Shown: positions 18,490 through 26,771, numbered from the stretch's first letter. The stretch: 64,000 nucleotides of DNA from Mesorhizobium sp. LMG 17147 (GCF_024297145.1 NZ_JANCTC010000011.1:62001-126000); one strand, 5' to 3'. Translations and numbers: made by a program. Notes: generated by a model not told the origin, from the sequence alone.

Positions 18490-18874
18490 TGGAAGCTCAA
18501 GGGCGTCAATCCAAAGGGCATTCGACCCGAGACCGACGCGAAGATGATCTCTGATTTGATCGGGATGCTTGAAACATTCGCGTCAACCGCTGCCAGCGGG
18601 AGACGAGCGCACCCTTCTTCAGACATGGTCCAATGCGGCCAGTCTTGCATTTGCGATCAGGAATGACATCGCTCATGGCGTGCCACCAACTTGGGCGAGA
18701 ACGCGCAAGAGACCGTCCAGCGACTATTGGGCCGACGATCACTCTCTCGATCTCGTTCGTCACGCCTTCGCGGTTCTACTGCGCGTCACTGTTGGCGTTT
18801 CGACAGAGAAGATGCCGTTGATCGAGCTTGCGAACCCATCTTTGCTACGTGCCCTCCGCCGCGAATTATTCTGA
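18490..18874 (+). pseudogene. Frameshifted gene with a HEPN-like motif
   Basis: Two overlapping frames make one protein-like sequence: LKGVNPKGIRPETDAKMIS... ETFASTAASG in the first frame, then DERTLLQTWSNAASLAFAIR NDIAHGVPP... ALRRELF in the next, with the shift near 18600. RNDIAH fits the R-x4-H motif of HEPN domains (RNases and related proteins of toxin-antitoxin and phage-defence systems) in a helical context. The family is not otherwise recognised. One or two base changes separate it from an intact ORF, so it is either a recent pseudogene or a sequence error. Confidence 0.45.
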
Positions 18875-19180
18875 GCGAGATGGCCTGCAAAGACTATAAT
18901 CCGACCTTCAGAAATACTAAATCGGCAGCGATGGCTTCCTATTTCCCCGCGAGCGCTACACTGGTCACTTCAAGAATGGCGGCACCGTACCGCGGGCGCG
19001 CAGGCCAGGATGTCCAGTTCGACGTCACGGAAGGCCAATCGAAGACACGATCGAGGCATTCAACAATCTTGGATTTAACGATCGCACGATGACGATCAAT
19101 CGTACGGCTACTCGGGCTATATCGCTCGAACTTGGACCGATTGCCCTTGGCCGCTTCCAGGTCGCATTGGTTTCGAGGTT

Positions 19181-19741
19181 GTGCCGGCATTCAACGAAGC
19201 TTTCTACGGCGCGCTCCACGTCGATCATATCGATCACAGCTGGAATGAGAATGACGGCCTCGCTTTTCGCATTCAAAATACACTTGGCCTTGCCGGCTTA
19301 GTGGTCGGCGGCAAAGTAGAGTTCTGCAAGATAAGCGGCACCATTCCAATCGGCGGCGCGCTGGTTACCTTGGGCGCGAAGTCGGCGACGGGGTCGACAT
19401 CGCTTGATACGCCCAATGGCGACAGCACAACCTACCATGTGCGGCTCACGCAGACGATCTACATGCTCGCCCATGTCGTCACGCCGGTGTTTTCAGGTAC
19501 GGTCCCCCTGTGGTTCAAGTTGGAACTGACCAAGGGCAAGATCCCTACAACGCTGGGACAGAAGGGGTCGATCCAGATCACACCGACAGGACAGCGCCGT
19601 GACTACGTCCTTGTCGTTAGGCTCGATCAGGCCGCCTTTCTCCCGCAAGGGCTGACCGCGTCGGGCAAAGTCGACGTTAATTGGCAGGCACCGACCACGC
19701 TGCCGCCGACCGCGGCCGGCATCACGATGCCGCACCAGTAG
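19181..19741 (+). CDS. Hypothetical protein, possibly 5'-truncated
   Basis: A 186-residue ORF from a GTG, rich in beta-strand patterns (Val/Thr/Gly/Ile, e.g. GGALVTLGAKSATGSTSL and GRIGFEVVPAFNEA just upstream). No domain is recognised. The protein-like reading continues upstream of the GTG in the same frame (DDQSYGYSGYIARTWTD) back to a stop at 19078. A different frame before that (MTINRTATRAISLEL) looks related, so the real gene may have been longer and frameshifted. No cysteines in the C-terminal half and no signal peptide seen. A terminator hairpin follows. Confidence 0.45.
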   Translation: MPAFNEAFYGALHVDHIDHSWNENDGLAFRIQNTLGLAGLVVGGKVEFCKISGTIPIGGALVTLGAKSATGSTSLDTPNGDSTTYHVRLTQTIYMLAHVVTPVFSGTVPLWFKLELTKGKIPTTLGQKGSIQITPTGQRRDYVLVVRLDQAAFLPQGLTASGKVDVNWQAPTTLPPTAAGITMPHQ

Positions 19742-19824
19742 CGAATTTCTCGCTGTAGCCGGGTTTGAGCGCAGCAAGCGATCTATTCGTCGCACTGCAA
19801 TCGGCCTATGGCGAACTGAGTGCG

Positions 19825-19845
19825 AGGCCCTTTTGGAGGGCTTTT
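19825..19845 (+). terminator. Probable intrinsic terminator
   Basis: Stem AGGCCC / GGGCTT with loop TTTTGGA and a TTTT run, about 85 bp after the hypothetical gene. It is short but well placed, insulating the operon that starts at 20,199. Confidence 0.45.
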
Positions 19846-20198
19846 CCGTGTTGGCCGAAACGGTAGCTTTGGGTCAGGTCACGACTATGCCTAGCGGGGT
19901 GCCTCAACGTTCGTTTCCGACTATTTGTGCCTTAAAACTGCCAACCTGCAACGGCCCAACGCCGCCTGGCAGCTTTTGCGCCTCGTGTCGGCCATAGAGG
20001 CGAACTTTACCTCTGCCCGGAAGCAGACATTTCGGTTGACAACGCGCGCCGTCGCGGTCGCGCCATGAACAGGCATGGAATGTGGGTTCAACTGAAATGG
20101 ATAGCTGGAGACTAGTATTGGCAAAAGTGCTTGCATCGCGGTGCGAACTGACGCTCTCTATTAGCTTAAGGTAAGATCAATTAGCTAAACCTAGTGCC
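19846..20198. other. Upstream region of the methyltransferase/oxygenase operon
   Basis: No gene. The last 60 bases (TATTAGCTTAAGGTAAGATC AATTAGCT region, 20159-20188) are AT-rich and hold a direct TTAGCT repeat that could be part of a promoter or operator. No clear Shine-Dalgarno precedes the ATG at 20199. No nod box or strong sigma-54 promoter is seen. Confidence 0.4.
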
Positions 20199-21227
20199 AT
20201 GGGCGATACTGACATCAACGCCGCTTTCGCGGGGGTGGACATAGCGCGATTTGCCCCGAGGGGGCATGAGCGTTTTGATGGTCCTATTCGAACGTTCTCA
20301 GACGCAGATGGGACAACTCTCTCAGCAATATCGGATCGAACGTTTCTTAGGTGGATAATCAGAGAACTCGGCGATCTGAGGGGGAAGCGCATATACGAAA
20401 TTGGAACAGGAACTGGTTATCTGGTGTCAGTACTCTCCTTGCTAGCCGGCAGGGAAGGAGACGTCCCACTGATATTTGGTTGCGAGATTATTCCCGACCT
20501 CTTCGATCAATCACAGCGCGCCCTCATCGGCACTTCTGGTGTGCGCGTGCAATTAGGTGATTGGGTCGATCGACTACCCGAGCTGGGTCTCTTCGACGTC
20601 ATAATAGCCACTTCTGCGTTTCGTGGCATCCCGCGACTGCTTCGCGAGGCGTTGCGGGTGCCGGGAGGCATGCTCGCTATGCCTGTAGCGATTCCGGGTG
20701 GCGGGGACTGCTTTACGATCTTCCTAGCAACCGAGAAAGGACTACTCACGGTCGGCGCTAGGATGTCCGTGTCCGTCCCTACAACCGGTTCCATTGCAGA
20801 TGAGGACACATGGTACATCCCGCTTGAAAAGCTTATTGATCCGCGACCGAAGTCCTTCTTGCATATTGAAAAGGGCCGAGGCTTTGGTCACCCTGTTTTG
20901 GATTCTTTGGCATTCCGGAGCTACCTTTTTGGCGCTGAACCGAATTTCCGCGCTGTGAACCTAGGCGTCGAGCGTACATTCGACCTCACACACTACTCTT
21001 TCGGTCTCATCGATAGCGAGCGCCGCTCGGGCGCGCTTTATCACGGCCGCGACATAGTCGTGTTCGGTGATCTGGGCCTCGAATTTGCCGGCACCTTGGC
21101 AGCCCATCGGGAACGATGGCAAGCAAATGGGCAGTCGGATCTTAGCCGAGTGCACTATCATATCCCTTGGACCGCGTTCGATGCTGACCAGTTGCCAAGC
21201 GGATATGTTGCTGCCCTTGGAGGCTGA
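20199..21227 (+). CDS. PCMT-like SAM methyltransferase with C-terminal extension
   Basis: SAM-dependent O-methyltransferase related to protein-L-isoaspartate methyltransferase (PCMT). In 342 residues, motif I is YEIGTGTGYLVSVLSLLAG (residues 66-84), followed by GCEIIPDLFDQSQRAL, then the acceptor region VQLGDWVDRLPELGLFDVII ATSAFRGIP, matching the PCMT DG...F D.I.VTA...P layout. About 130 further residues form an extra domain not found in housekeeping PCMT. Extended PCMT-like enzymes occur in lanthipeptide, graspetide and imiditide clusters, where they methylate Asp side chains of a precursor peptide. First gene of a four-gene coupled operon; the next gene starts two bases after its stop. Function in peptide modification is inferred. 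Confidence 0.75.
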   Translation: MGDTDINAAFAGVDIARFAPRGHERFDGPIRTFSDADGTTLSAISDRTFLRWIIRELGDLRGKRIYEIGTGTGYLVSVLSLLAGREGDVPLIFGCEIIPDLFDQSQRALIGTSGVRVQLGDWVDRLPELGLFDVIIATSAFRGIPRLLREALRVPGGMLAMPVAIPGGGDCFTIFLATEKGLLTVGARMSVSVPTTGSIADEDTWYIPLEKLIDPRPKSFLHIEKGRGFGHPVLDSLAFRSYLFGAEPNFRAVNLGVERTFDLTHYSFGLIDSERRSGALYHGRDIVVFGDLGLEFAGTLAAHRERWQANGQSDLSRVHYHIPWTAFDADQLPSGYVAALGG

Positions 21228-21229
21228 GG

Positions 21230-22162
21230 ATGTTGCAGACGGCTCCTCCAGACTTGTCATACGTTTGTCCCGATGTGAGATTTCGGGAAATAGGTTGCAT
21301 CCCCATCATCGGAATGAAGTGCGCAGCAGAGCTGATGGAAACTCCCTGGGTGTCGCGAGACGTTTCCGCTCTGGATGAACTTGCTGCCCTCCTCACACCC
21401 CAGCGTATCGCGGCACGGCATGGGACGCGCTTGGTCACGCTCGAGCATAAGGAACGATGGCGGAACCTCCGGGCGCAACAGAGATTGGGCGATTATCTCG
21501 CTGGTCTCGACACAACTGAATTTTATCTCAGGCAGAGTGACGCGTCCTTCGTCGACATCGCGCATCGATTGCCTGTTTCACCTCGATCACGCGAGCCGGC
21601 ATACTTCGACAACATATGGATCGGTCCGCCAGGAACGGTGCAAACCTTTCATCAAGATAACCACAACGACTACGTCACGAACCATAATTACTTCATTCAG
21701 TTGTTTGGGTGGAAATATGTTGCAGTCTGCCACCCACGGGATACCTTCGCGCTCACGGACGGCGCCACAGTGCGAGGGCACCATTGCGATGCCTCGCCGA
21801 CGGACCCCAATGTCTGGCAACGCGTGCCGTCGTTACGTCATGCAATCGTCGGTCCATGCGACCTCCTGCATATCCCTCCCAGTTACTGGCATTACGTCCA
21901 ATCCCTCTCAGTTAGCATGTCGGTGTCGCGTTGGTGGTTCGATAACCACTTGGCAGAGATCATTTACAGCGTTGGGCAAGAGCGTTGGGAGCGTCCTGCA
22001 ATCGTTGTGGCGGATACTAGGACATTCTTGGCTGACCTTGAAGAGTTTGGCGGCGCTTCTGCTTTGAAGCGTGTCCTTTTGCAATTGTCTCCCATCGCAA
22101 GATTTGCAATTATAACGGCGTTCAGTGAATTCTATGGCAAAGGAGTTTTCGACTATGTCTGA
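21230..22162 (+). CDS. JmjC/cupin_8 Fe(II)/2-oxoglutarate oxygenase
   Basis: A 310-residue protein with the JmjC/cupin_8 double-stranded beta helix. The iron triad is visible: HxD in QTFHQDNHNDY (His141 and Asp143) and the distal histidine in LLHIPPSYWHYVQSL (His221). The strand FIQLFGWKYVAVCHP between them is the standard family core strand. Relatives include FIH-type Asn/Asp hydroxylases and RiPP hydroxylases, so hydroxylation of a peptide side chain is the favoured role. It starts with an SD-like GGAGG inside the end of the upstream gene and its stop overlaps the start of the small peptide gene by eight bases, so the genes are translationally coupled. Confidence 0.8.
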   Translation: MLQTAPPDLSYVCPDVRFREIGCIPIIGMKCAAELMETPWVSRDVSALDELAALLTPQRIAARHGTRLVTLEHKERWRNLRAQQRLGDYLAGLDTTEFYLRQSDASFVDIAHRLPVSPRSREPAYFDNIWIGPPGTVQTFHQDNHNDYVTNHNYFIQLFGWKYVAVCHPRDTFALTDGATVRGHHCDASPTDPNVWQRVPSLRHAIVGPCDLLHIPPSYWHYVQSLSVSMSVSRWWFDNHLAEIIYSVGQERWERPAIVVADTRTFLADLEEFGGASALKRVLLQLSPIARFAIITAFSEFYGKGVFDYV

Positions 22163-22382
22163 AGCACCGCTTTCCTTCGAACTGAGTGAAGATCAAGCTA
22201 AGGCCCTCAGGTCCCTCGCTGGAGGTAAAGGCATACGCATTTCCGGTTATGTCGATGGGACAACCCTGAAGGTCGACAACATTGCCATCAACGCAGGGAT
22301 AATCGGTATCAGCAGTTCACCCTTCAAGGACGGCATGGCCCCTTTTATCGCTTGCAATGGCCCGCTCGAAGTTGAAAAATGA
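22155..22382 (+). CDS. 75-residue peptide, candidate RiPP precursor
   Basis: ATG at 22155 has an AAAGGAG ribosome site ten bases upstream; a longer ORF from 22125 would start inside the upstream gene without one. The first 24 residues are acidic and helical and end in LAGG (MSEAPLSFELSEDQAKALRS, then LAGG), like a leader with a double-glycine cleavage site. The remaining 51 residues hold Asp34-Gly, Asp41-Asn, Asp59-Gly and Asn68-Gly, the dipeptides most prone to aspartimide formation, and one cysteine (Cys67). It sits between a JmjC oxygenase and a diiron oxygenase and downstream of a PCMT-like methyltransferase. It could instead be a small accessory protein; no relative is recognised. Confidence 0.7.
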   Translation: MSEAPLSFELSEDQAKALRSLAGGKGIRISGYVDGTTLKVDNIAINAGIIGISSSPFKDGMAPFIACNGPLEVEK

Positions 22383-23146
22383 CAATGGACTACGTCGCGC
22401 GTTTTGTTGAAACTGCCCTTGACGAACAAGGCGACATAGCAACGCGCGACTACCTTCGGCTGTTTGGCGACGCTGTTGCACGTCACGTGCCGCCATACTT
22501 CCTCGCCGACTACGGCAACAGTTTTAGGTCGCATATTGAGAACCCGGTATGGGTGCTGCAGTCGCTTGTCTCGAATGCGATCAAAGAGGGCGAGGGTTCC
22601 CGCGACTTAGCGAAGATTGCCAACGCTTGCACAAGTGCCGGGCTTGTTGACGATCTGAGCCAGCATGTCGAGGATGAGGCAGGTCATTGCCGAATGTACC
22701 TTCGTCTCGCCGATCTGGTATTTCCAGACGCATTGCCAGATAATGTGCGCGGGGCCGTTGAGACCCAGTTTCCCCCCATGCAGCACAGCCAGGTCGAGGC
22801 CGCTAGCCTCGAAACCTGGAGGGTGCTCGACTATTTGATTCAGGTGAACCTCGGTGAGGTGAGGACCCGCATTCACCAGAAGTTGTTGGAGCCCGTGCTC
22901 GAGGCATATTGCCCGCACCGTAACCTAGACATGCTGGGTCGAACGCTATGCAAGTTAAGTGGCGACGAGTGTAGCCACATCCGCTACACTGCAAGACGCA
23001 TCGGAGAACTGTCCAAAGAATTTGCCTCGACTCGGGTTGAAGAACTCTTTTGGCAGAGATTGCTACAGTTCACCGCATACACAGAGCGCGAATTGGGTAG
23101 CCAGAGGGCTGGAGGGTTTGCGACGTCCCTAGTTAGGGATCGGTGA
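22379..23146 (+). CDS. Diiron (ferritin-like/haem-oxygenase-like) oxidase
   Basis: An all-helical 255-residue protein with two ExxH iron-binding motifs, VEDEAGHCR (Glu100, His103) and SGDECSHIR (Glu197, His200), plus further conserved-looking acidic residues on the intervening helices (e.g. VNLGEVRTRIH). This is the signature of non-haem diiron oxygenases such as AurF-like N-oxygenases and the haem-oxygenase-like diiron group, which hydroxylate or cleave amine and acid substrates. The start ATG at 22379 overlaps the stop of the peptide gene (ATGA), so it belongs to the same operon; an alternative ATG is at 22385. Last gene before decayed transposon sequence. Confidence 0.7.
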   Translation: MTMDYVARFVETALDEQGDIATRDYLRLFGDAVARHVPPYFLADYGNSFRSHIENPVWVLQSLVSNAIKEGEGSRDLAKIANACTSAGLVDDLSQHVEDEAGHCRMYLRLADLVFPDALPDNVRGAVETQFPPMQHSQVEAASLETWRVLDYLIQVNLGEVRTRIHQKLLEPVLEAYCPHRNLDMLGRTLCKLSGDECSHIRYTARRIGELSKEFASTRVEELFWQRLLQFTAYTERELGSQRAGGFATSLVRDR

Positions 23147-23387
23147 TTGCTCCGTGGGGATCGTGTTGGCAGGCACGCTCTTATTCAGGTCGCCTTCGCC
23201 GTTGACCCGCGCCGTTAGATCTGTCGACCTCCTGGATGAAAATTCGCTTGCGAACCGCGGGGAGTCAACCGGACAGTTCTCAGGACGGCTGTTGGCGCCA
23301 AGCGGTCCGCGCTATGCTGGACGTGTTAGTCCGTTTCTAGACCGGCCAACCCGAAAACAAATAGTCCGCTTGCGGCCCAGAAGCCGA

Positions 23388-23540
23388 CGCATCTGGCCGC
23401 CGACAGCGCCTACGGATCGGCAGCGAACCTCGCCTGGTTGGTCAAGGAACGGGAGATCGCGCAGCATATCCCCGTGTTCGATAAAACCGCACGGATGGCA
23501 CTTTCTCGCGCGCCGACTTCATGTTCAGCGGAACTACTGG
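23388..23540 (+). pseudogene. IS1182-type transposase remnant
   Basis: Reads HLAADSAYGSAANLAWLVKE and then REIAQHIPVFDKTARM in one frame, then DGTFSRADFMF in the next, the conserved AD..YGS..NL.WL...I..HIPV.DK..R.DGTFSR.DF core of IS1182-family transposases. The shift lies near 23495. The rest of the element and its ends are missing. Confidence 0.7.
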
Positions 23541-23937
23541 TTCGCCCTGAGCGAGGATCGACCGCTATTCTTTTTCGCCGGCCTTCGGACGCCTTGGCAT
23601 GGTATCGGAAGGTTACTCGGGTCTAGCCGGCGCGGCCGTCTTGTCCCGTTCCTGCCCGCTCCTTCGCTGCGCTCCCGTGTTGGGGACAAGCCAGCCCTGC
23701 ACGCCGTCTCCTTTGGAGCCGTCCTCCCGGGACAGCGCGTCGGCCGCATCCAAGTCTGACGCTTCGTGAAACGAACGCCACCCTGCGACGGCGTTCGTCA
23801 CGTCTCTTCGATTGAGTGCCAGGAAGGGCGGGCCTGAGACGTACATTCCCGCTGGAAGCTCTGTGTGATAGCAACGGCTTGGCGCGGGTGTTTGAGCGCC
23901 CCCACGGCAGTGCCGGAATGGCGGATCGCTCAATTGC
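23541..23937. other. Gene-free stretch with a possible minus-strand remnant
   Basis: A minus-strand ORF here contains a protein-like part (AGMYVSGPPFLALNRRDVTNAVAGWRSF at about 23780-23865, quoted in part), but its ends look random and it has no start signal. I cannot assign it. Confidence 0.3.
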
Positions 23938-25038
23938 ATGGCGGAGAACAAGAACCAGCACTTTGTTCCCCGGGTACATCTATCGCCCTTCAGCGTGTGT
24001 GCCGAAGGCAAAGCCATTCACCTGTTTAACCTTGATCGCAACCAATCATTCTTCGATGCCCCGGTGAAGAATCAGTGTTCCAGGGATTACTTCTACGGGC
24101 AGGACCCAAGGCTCGAAACCGCAATCCAGACCGTCGAGGGACACTATGGCGACTGCGTTTCGTCGTTGCTCAAGCCACGTGCGGTCATCAAGGATCTTCA
24201 TGCCACAATCCTCAGGCGTTTCGCCTACCTGCAGCATGTCCGCACAGAAGCCGCCGCGCGTCGATCCGCGGAGTTTGCTTTCGCTGCCACGTCAGTCAAA
24301 GGTGCGGACTTCGAACAACCGTCTTTCAAGGAGGCCGTCAAAAGTGCGGTGATCTCGGCGATGCATCACTACGCCAAAACGATGAGCGTCGTAGACGATC
24401 TAAAGGTGCGGGTTGTTCGCAACCTTACCTCGGTGCCGTTTCTCACATCAGATGACCCTGCTGCTCTCGCCAACCGCTGGCATCAACAGCACAGGCATGC
24501 GCAGCACAGATCTTTTGGAATCTCCAGCGCAGGTGCGCTTCTCTTCCTGCCGCTTTCGCCAACGCTGTTGGCTGTTCTCCTGGATGGCGACGTCTATCAA
24601 GCCGAGCACGTCGGTGGCTGGATCGATGTGTCAAATACGGCGGACATTCTTGCGTGCAACCACCAGCAGGTACTGAACTGCGCGGCAAATCTGTACTTTG
24701 GCGAGCGTAGCTCTGGGGATGATGTGCAAGCTATAGCGATCTCAGTTGCGCATCTGCGACCCCCGAGTCGGTTTGACGTGGTTATGGCGGTAGCCGACGG
24801 CAGAACCGAAACTCATACTCACTACGCAGTCGTAGATGCCCCCGACGCTCGGGAGCATGACGACGTGCTTATCCACGTGAGAACTGTCAGGCCGGTTCCG
24901 CCAACGTGGCCCTCGTTCCTGAAGTTTCGAAACAATCGTTTCGTCTTCACCAACGATACGGGCGCAGGCTTCCGCCGTCGGAGGACTGCGACGTCAAGTC
25001 TTTGGGGTAGTCCGCCTTGGCGGAAGGTTCGAGGCTAA
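23938..25038 (+). CDS. DUF4238 domain protein
   Basis: A 366-residue protein of the DUF4238 family: the N-terminal signature NQHFVPRVHLSPFS (usually NQHfvPr.YLk.Fs), then SRDYFYGQDPRLET near residue 45 and the LTSDDPA motif near residue 170, all in the family order. The biochemical role is unknown. The genes are scattered in accessory regions and often sit near restriction or defence genes. ATG at 23938 gives the typical MAENKNQHFVP start, but has only a weak ribosome site. The last 20 residues are Arg-rich and may have been extended by loss of an original stop. Confidence 0.75.
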   Translation: MAENKNQHFVPRVHLSPFSVCAEGKAIHLFNLDRNQSFFDAPVKNQCSRDYFYGQDPRLETAIQTVEGHYGDCVSSLLKPRAVIKDLHATILRRFAYLQHVRTEAAARRSAEFAFAATSVKGADFEQPSFKEAVKSAVISAMHHYAKTMSVVDDLKVRVVRNLTSVPFLTSDDPAALANRWHQQHRHAQHRSFGISSAGALLFLPLSPTLLAVLLDGDVYQAEHVGGWIDVSNTADILACNHQQVLNCAANLYFGERSSGDDVQAIAISVAHLRPPSRFDVVMAVADGRTETHTHYAVVDAPDAREHDDVLIHVRTVRPVPPTWPSFLKFRNNRFVFTNDTGAGFRRRRTATSSLWGSPPWRKVRG

Positions 25039-25601
25039 GGAGACCAATGCTATTCTGGCGCTTCGCCATCATTCTCACCTGGCGGCGTTTTCGGGTTGTT
25101 CGGTTTCATCGAAGACCAAGAAGAGGGTGTCGTCATCCTCGTTCATGGCCCTTTCCGCCAATCCTTTTGCCAATCGCAAAGGCAACGCGTTGGCCGATGG
25201 CGGGATGCTGGTCCCCGAGTGGGTCATAGAACGGAGGTACGGCGTCGGCTTTGACTTTACAGCTTAGCGTGTGAAGCACGAAGAGCAGCCGCTATCGTTT
25301 GCGGGAGTGGCGTCCCATGCGAACTGGGACAGATTGGTTAGGTTAGTCTCCTACGGGCTAAGCCCACCCGACGTCGTCCTTTCTGGAAAGTCTCAAAAAC
25401 AGATCGAACCAGAATCGATATTCGGCATCTTCACGATTGCCAGACACTTCCAAGGGACACTAGGCGACCGACGTGGTAGCGTCCTTGCCGTGCCTTCGAT
25501 CTCGGCTTCCATCGCCTCGTCGTCGGATAGGAGTGCCCAATCTTTAACAATGTCATACTGGCTTCGCACATCGATGCCCTCCGTCTTGCCGAGAAGCAGC
25601 C
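25039..25601. other. Degraded stretch with a possible 40-codon ORF
   Basis: A GGAG-preceded ATG at 25050 opens MLFWRFAIILTW, after which the protein-like reading moves to another frame (FGLFGFIEDQEEGVVILVHG), which looks like a frameshifted small membrane protein. A 40-codon plus-strand ORF at 25145-25267 (MALSANPFANRKGNALADGG ...) also looks protein-like. Neither is supported well enough to call. Confidence 0.3.
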
Positions 25602-25733
25602 TTAGGTACCCCGACGCCTCCCGACCTTCAACACAATGACAATGGCCATCACCAGCCCCGACGCGGCCAAGACGCCGTAAAACCCTTCGGCCGTTATTGC
25701 AAAGCCCCAGAAGTCGATTGTGATCTTGTCCAT
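25602..25733 (-). CDS. Small single-pass membrane protein
   Basis: A 43-residue ORF, MDKITIDFWGFAITAEGFYG then VLAASGLVMAIVIVLKVGRR RGT. It has one clear transmembrane helix (about residues 17-36) followed by a positively charged tail, so the C-terminus should face the cytoplasm. The amphipathic N-terminal part (DFWGFAITAEGF) is protein-like. A GAAGG lies about 13 bases upstream, which is not ideal. No family is recognised. It lies in a decayed region of the island but shows no damage itself. Confidence 0.5.
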   Translation of the reverse strand: MDKITIDFWGFAITAEGFYGVLAASGLVMAIVIVLKVGRRRGT

Positions 25734-26030
25734 TGGTTCGGTTGCCTTCACCAGATTCCAGGTTCAAACGACAGACTGAACCGTCTGCGCTCGTGTTGCG
25801 TTTTACGGCGCAAGCATGAGGCACCCTTGCAGGCGTCAATTGCAAAAGCGCCATCTTAGAAAATTATACCTACAAAATGCGTCGTTTCAGTCCCGGCTGG
25901 GGCCGAAATCTGTCCTTCGCGAACCGGTCGCGCGCTGCCTTGGCGTCAATTGCCGTTATTGGGCAGTTTTTGTAGCCTCAACCCCATTTTTTCAGCTCGG
26001 CAAGGAAGCGATCCTGCTCCTCCAAGGCTT

Positions 26031-26567
26031 TCAGCATCGTTCCATGACAGTGGAATCCGTCATGCGCCGCAATTCTCGCTGAATGGACGATTCGTGAAGA
26101 CCCAGCGCCGTCCTCAGCGCCAGTGAGTCTAAAACACCATGTACCTCTTTCCTGAGGGGCGTATCGAGGTATCCAGCCGCGGCCTTTTGGAGAGCAGATG
26201 CTTCCGAAAAATTGTACATACTCGCCGTCTCTTTGGCTTTCCGCATAAGGTACTCGCTAGCCGAGTCGGAGATCGATGACGTCGTGCGCGAGGGCGCTCT
26301 CGCCGTCCTTGCAGCTCTCGTTGCCGCCGCTTCGTTCATGAATTTCTGTCTGTTCAGCTTCCAGCGCCCCTGCCATCGACGGATCAAGGTAACGTCTGTC
26401 TCCCTCCGCGAGCTGGACATATCATTGAGGACCCGCCTCATGGCTGAAGTCGCCTTCATGGAAGGATTATCCAGCAAGATACTTGCGACCTTGGCAAGGG
26501 CCTGATCGTTGTTCTTGACGCCGCTGCCAATTGGGCGGCCGACGCGGCGCTTCTGAATCTCTTCCAT
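26031..26567 (-). CDS. Hypothetical basic DNA-binding-like protein
   Basis: 178 residues. The start MEEIQKRRVGRPIGSG contains an AT-hook-like RRVGRPIGSG, followed by a helical region with ALAKVASILLDNPSMKATSAM and RRETDVTLIRRWQGRW that looks like a helix-turn-helix used to place a basic helix, then a Ser/Thr/Ala-rich linker and a helical C-terminus. Similar GRP-starting hypothetical proteins occur in rhizobial accessory DNA. Three copies of a 16-bp repeat lie 98-171 bp upstream and might be its binding sites. The start has AAAGCAATGGAAGAG context without a strong Shine-Dalgarno. No function is assigned. Confidence 0.55.
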   Translation of the reverse strand: MEEIQKRRVGRPIGSGVKNNDQALAKVASILLDNPSMKATSAMRRVLNDMSSSRRETDVTLIRRWQGRWKLNRQKFMNEAAATRAARTARAPSRTTSSISDSASEYLMRKAKETASMYNFSEASALQKAAAGYLDTPLRKEVHGVLDSLALRTALGLHESSIQRELRRMTDSTVMERC

Positions 26568-26664
26568 TGCTTTGCCTCCAGTTGGTGTCGGTCTGCCCCG
26601 TGCGCTCTTTGATATTGTAGCAACGGATGGATTCTCAAGCGATTTAAATAGCTCCGATCAGTTT

Positions 26665-26738
26665 AAAAGCGCGGAAAATTCCCGCTCGTGAATCCAAAAG
26701 CGCGGAAAATTCAGCGACACGTAATTTTCCGCGCTTTT
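26665..26738. repeat. Three copies of a 16-bp repeat
   Basis: AAAAGCGCGGAAAATT occurs at 26665-26680 and 26696-26711 in direct orientation (31-bp period, about three helical turns) and at 26723-26738 inverted. A degenerate fourth copy (GAGCGCGAAAAATTCC) lies at about 26756-26771. The second and third copies form an inverted pair. The spacing and orientation suit a multi-site operator or an iteron-like origin element. They lie upstream of the AT-hook-like gene. Confidence 0.85.
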
Positions 26739-26771
26739 ACGGCTTACGGAGAGGCTGAGCGCGAAAAATTC

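Noticed and set aside
19981..20000. Possible sigma-54 -24/-12 promoter TGGCAG...GC upstream of the RiPP-like operon
   Set aside because: The spacing of GG and GC fits, but the -12 TTGC is not present, so it is a chance match.
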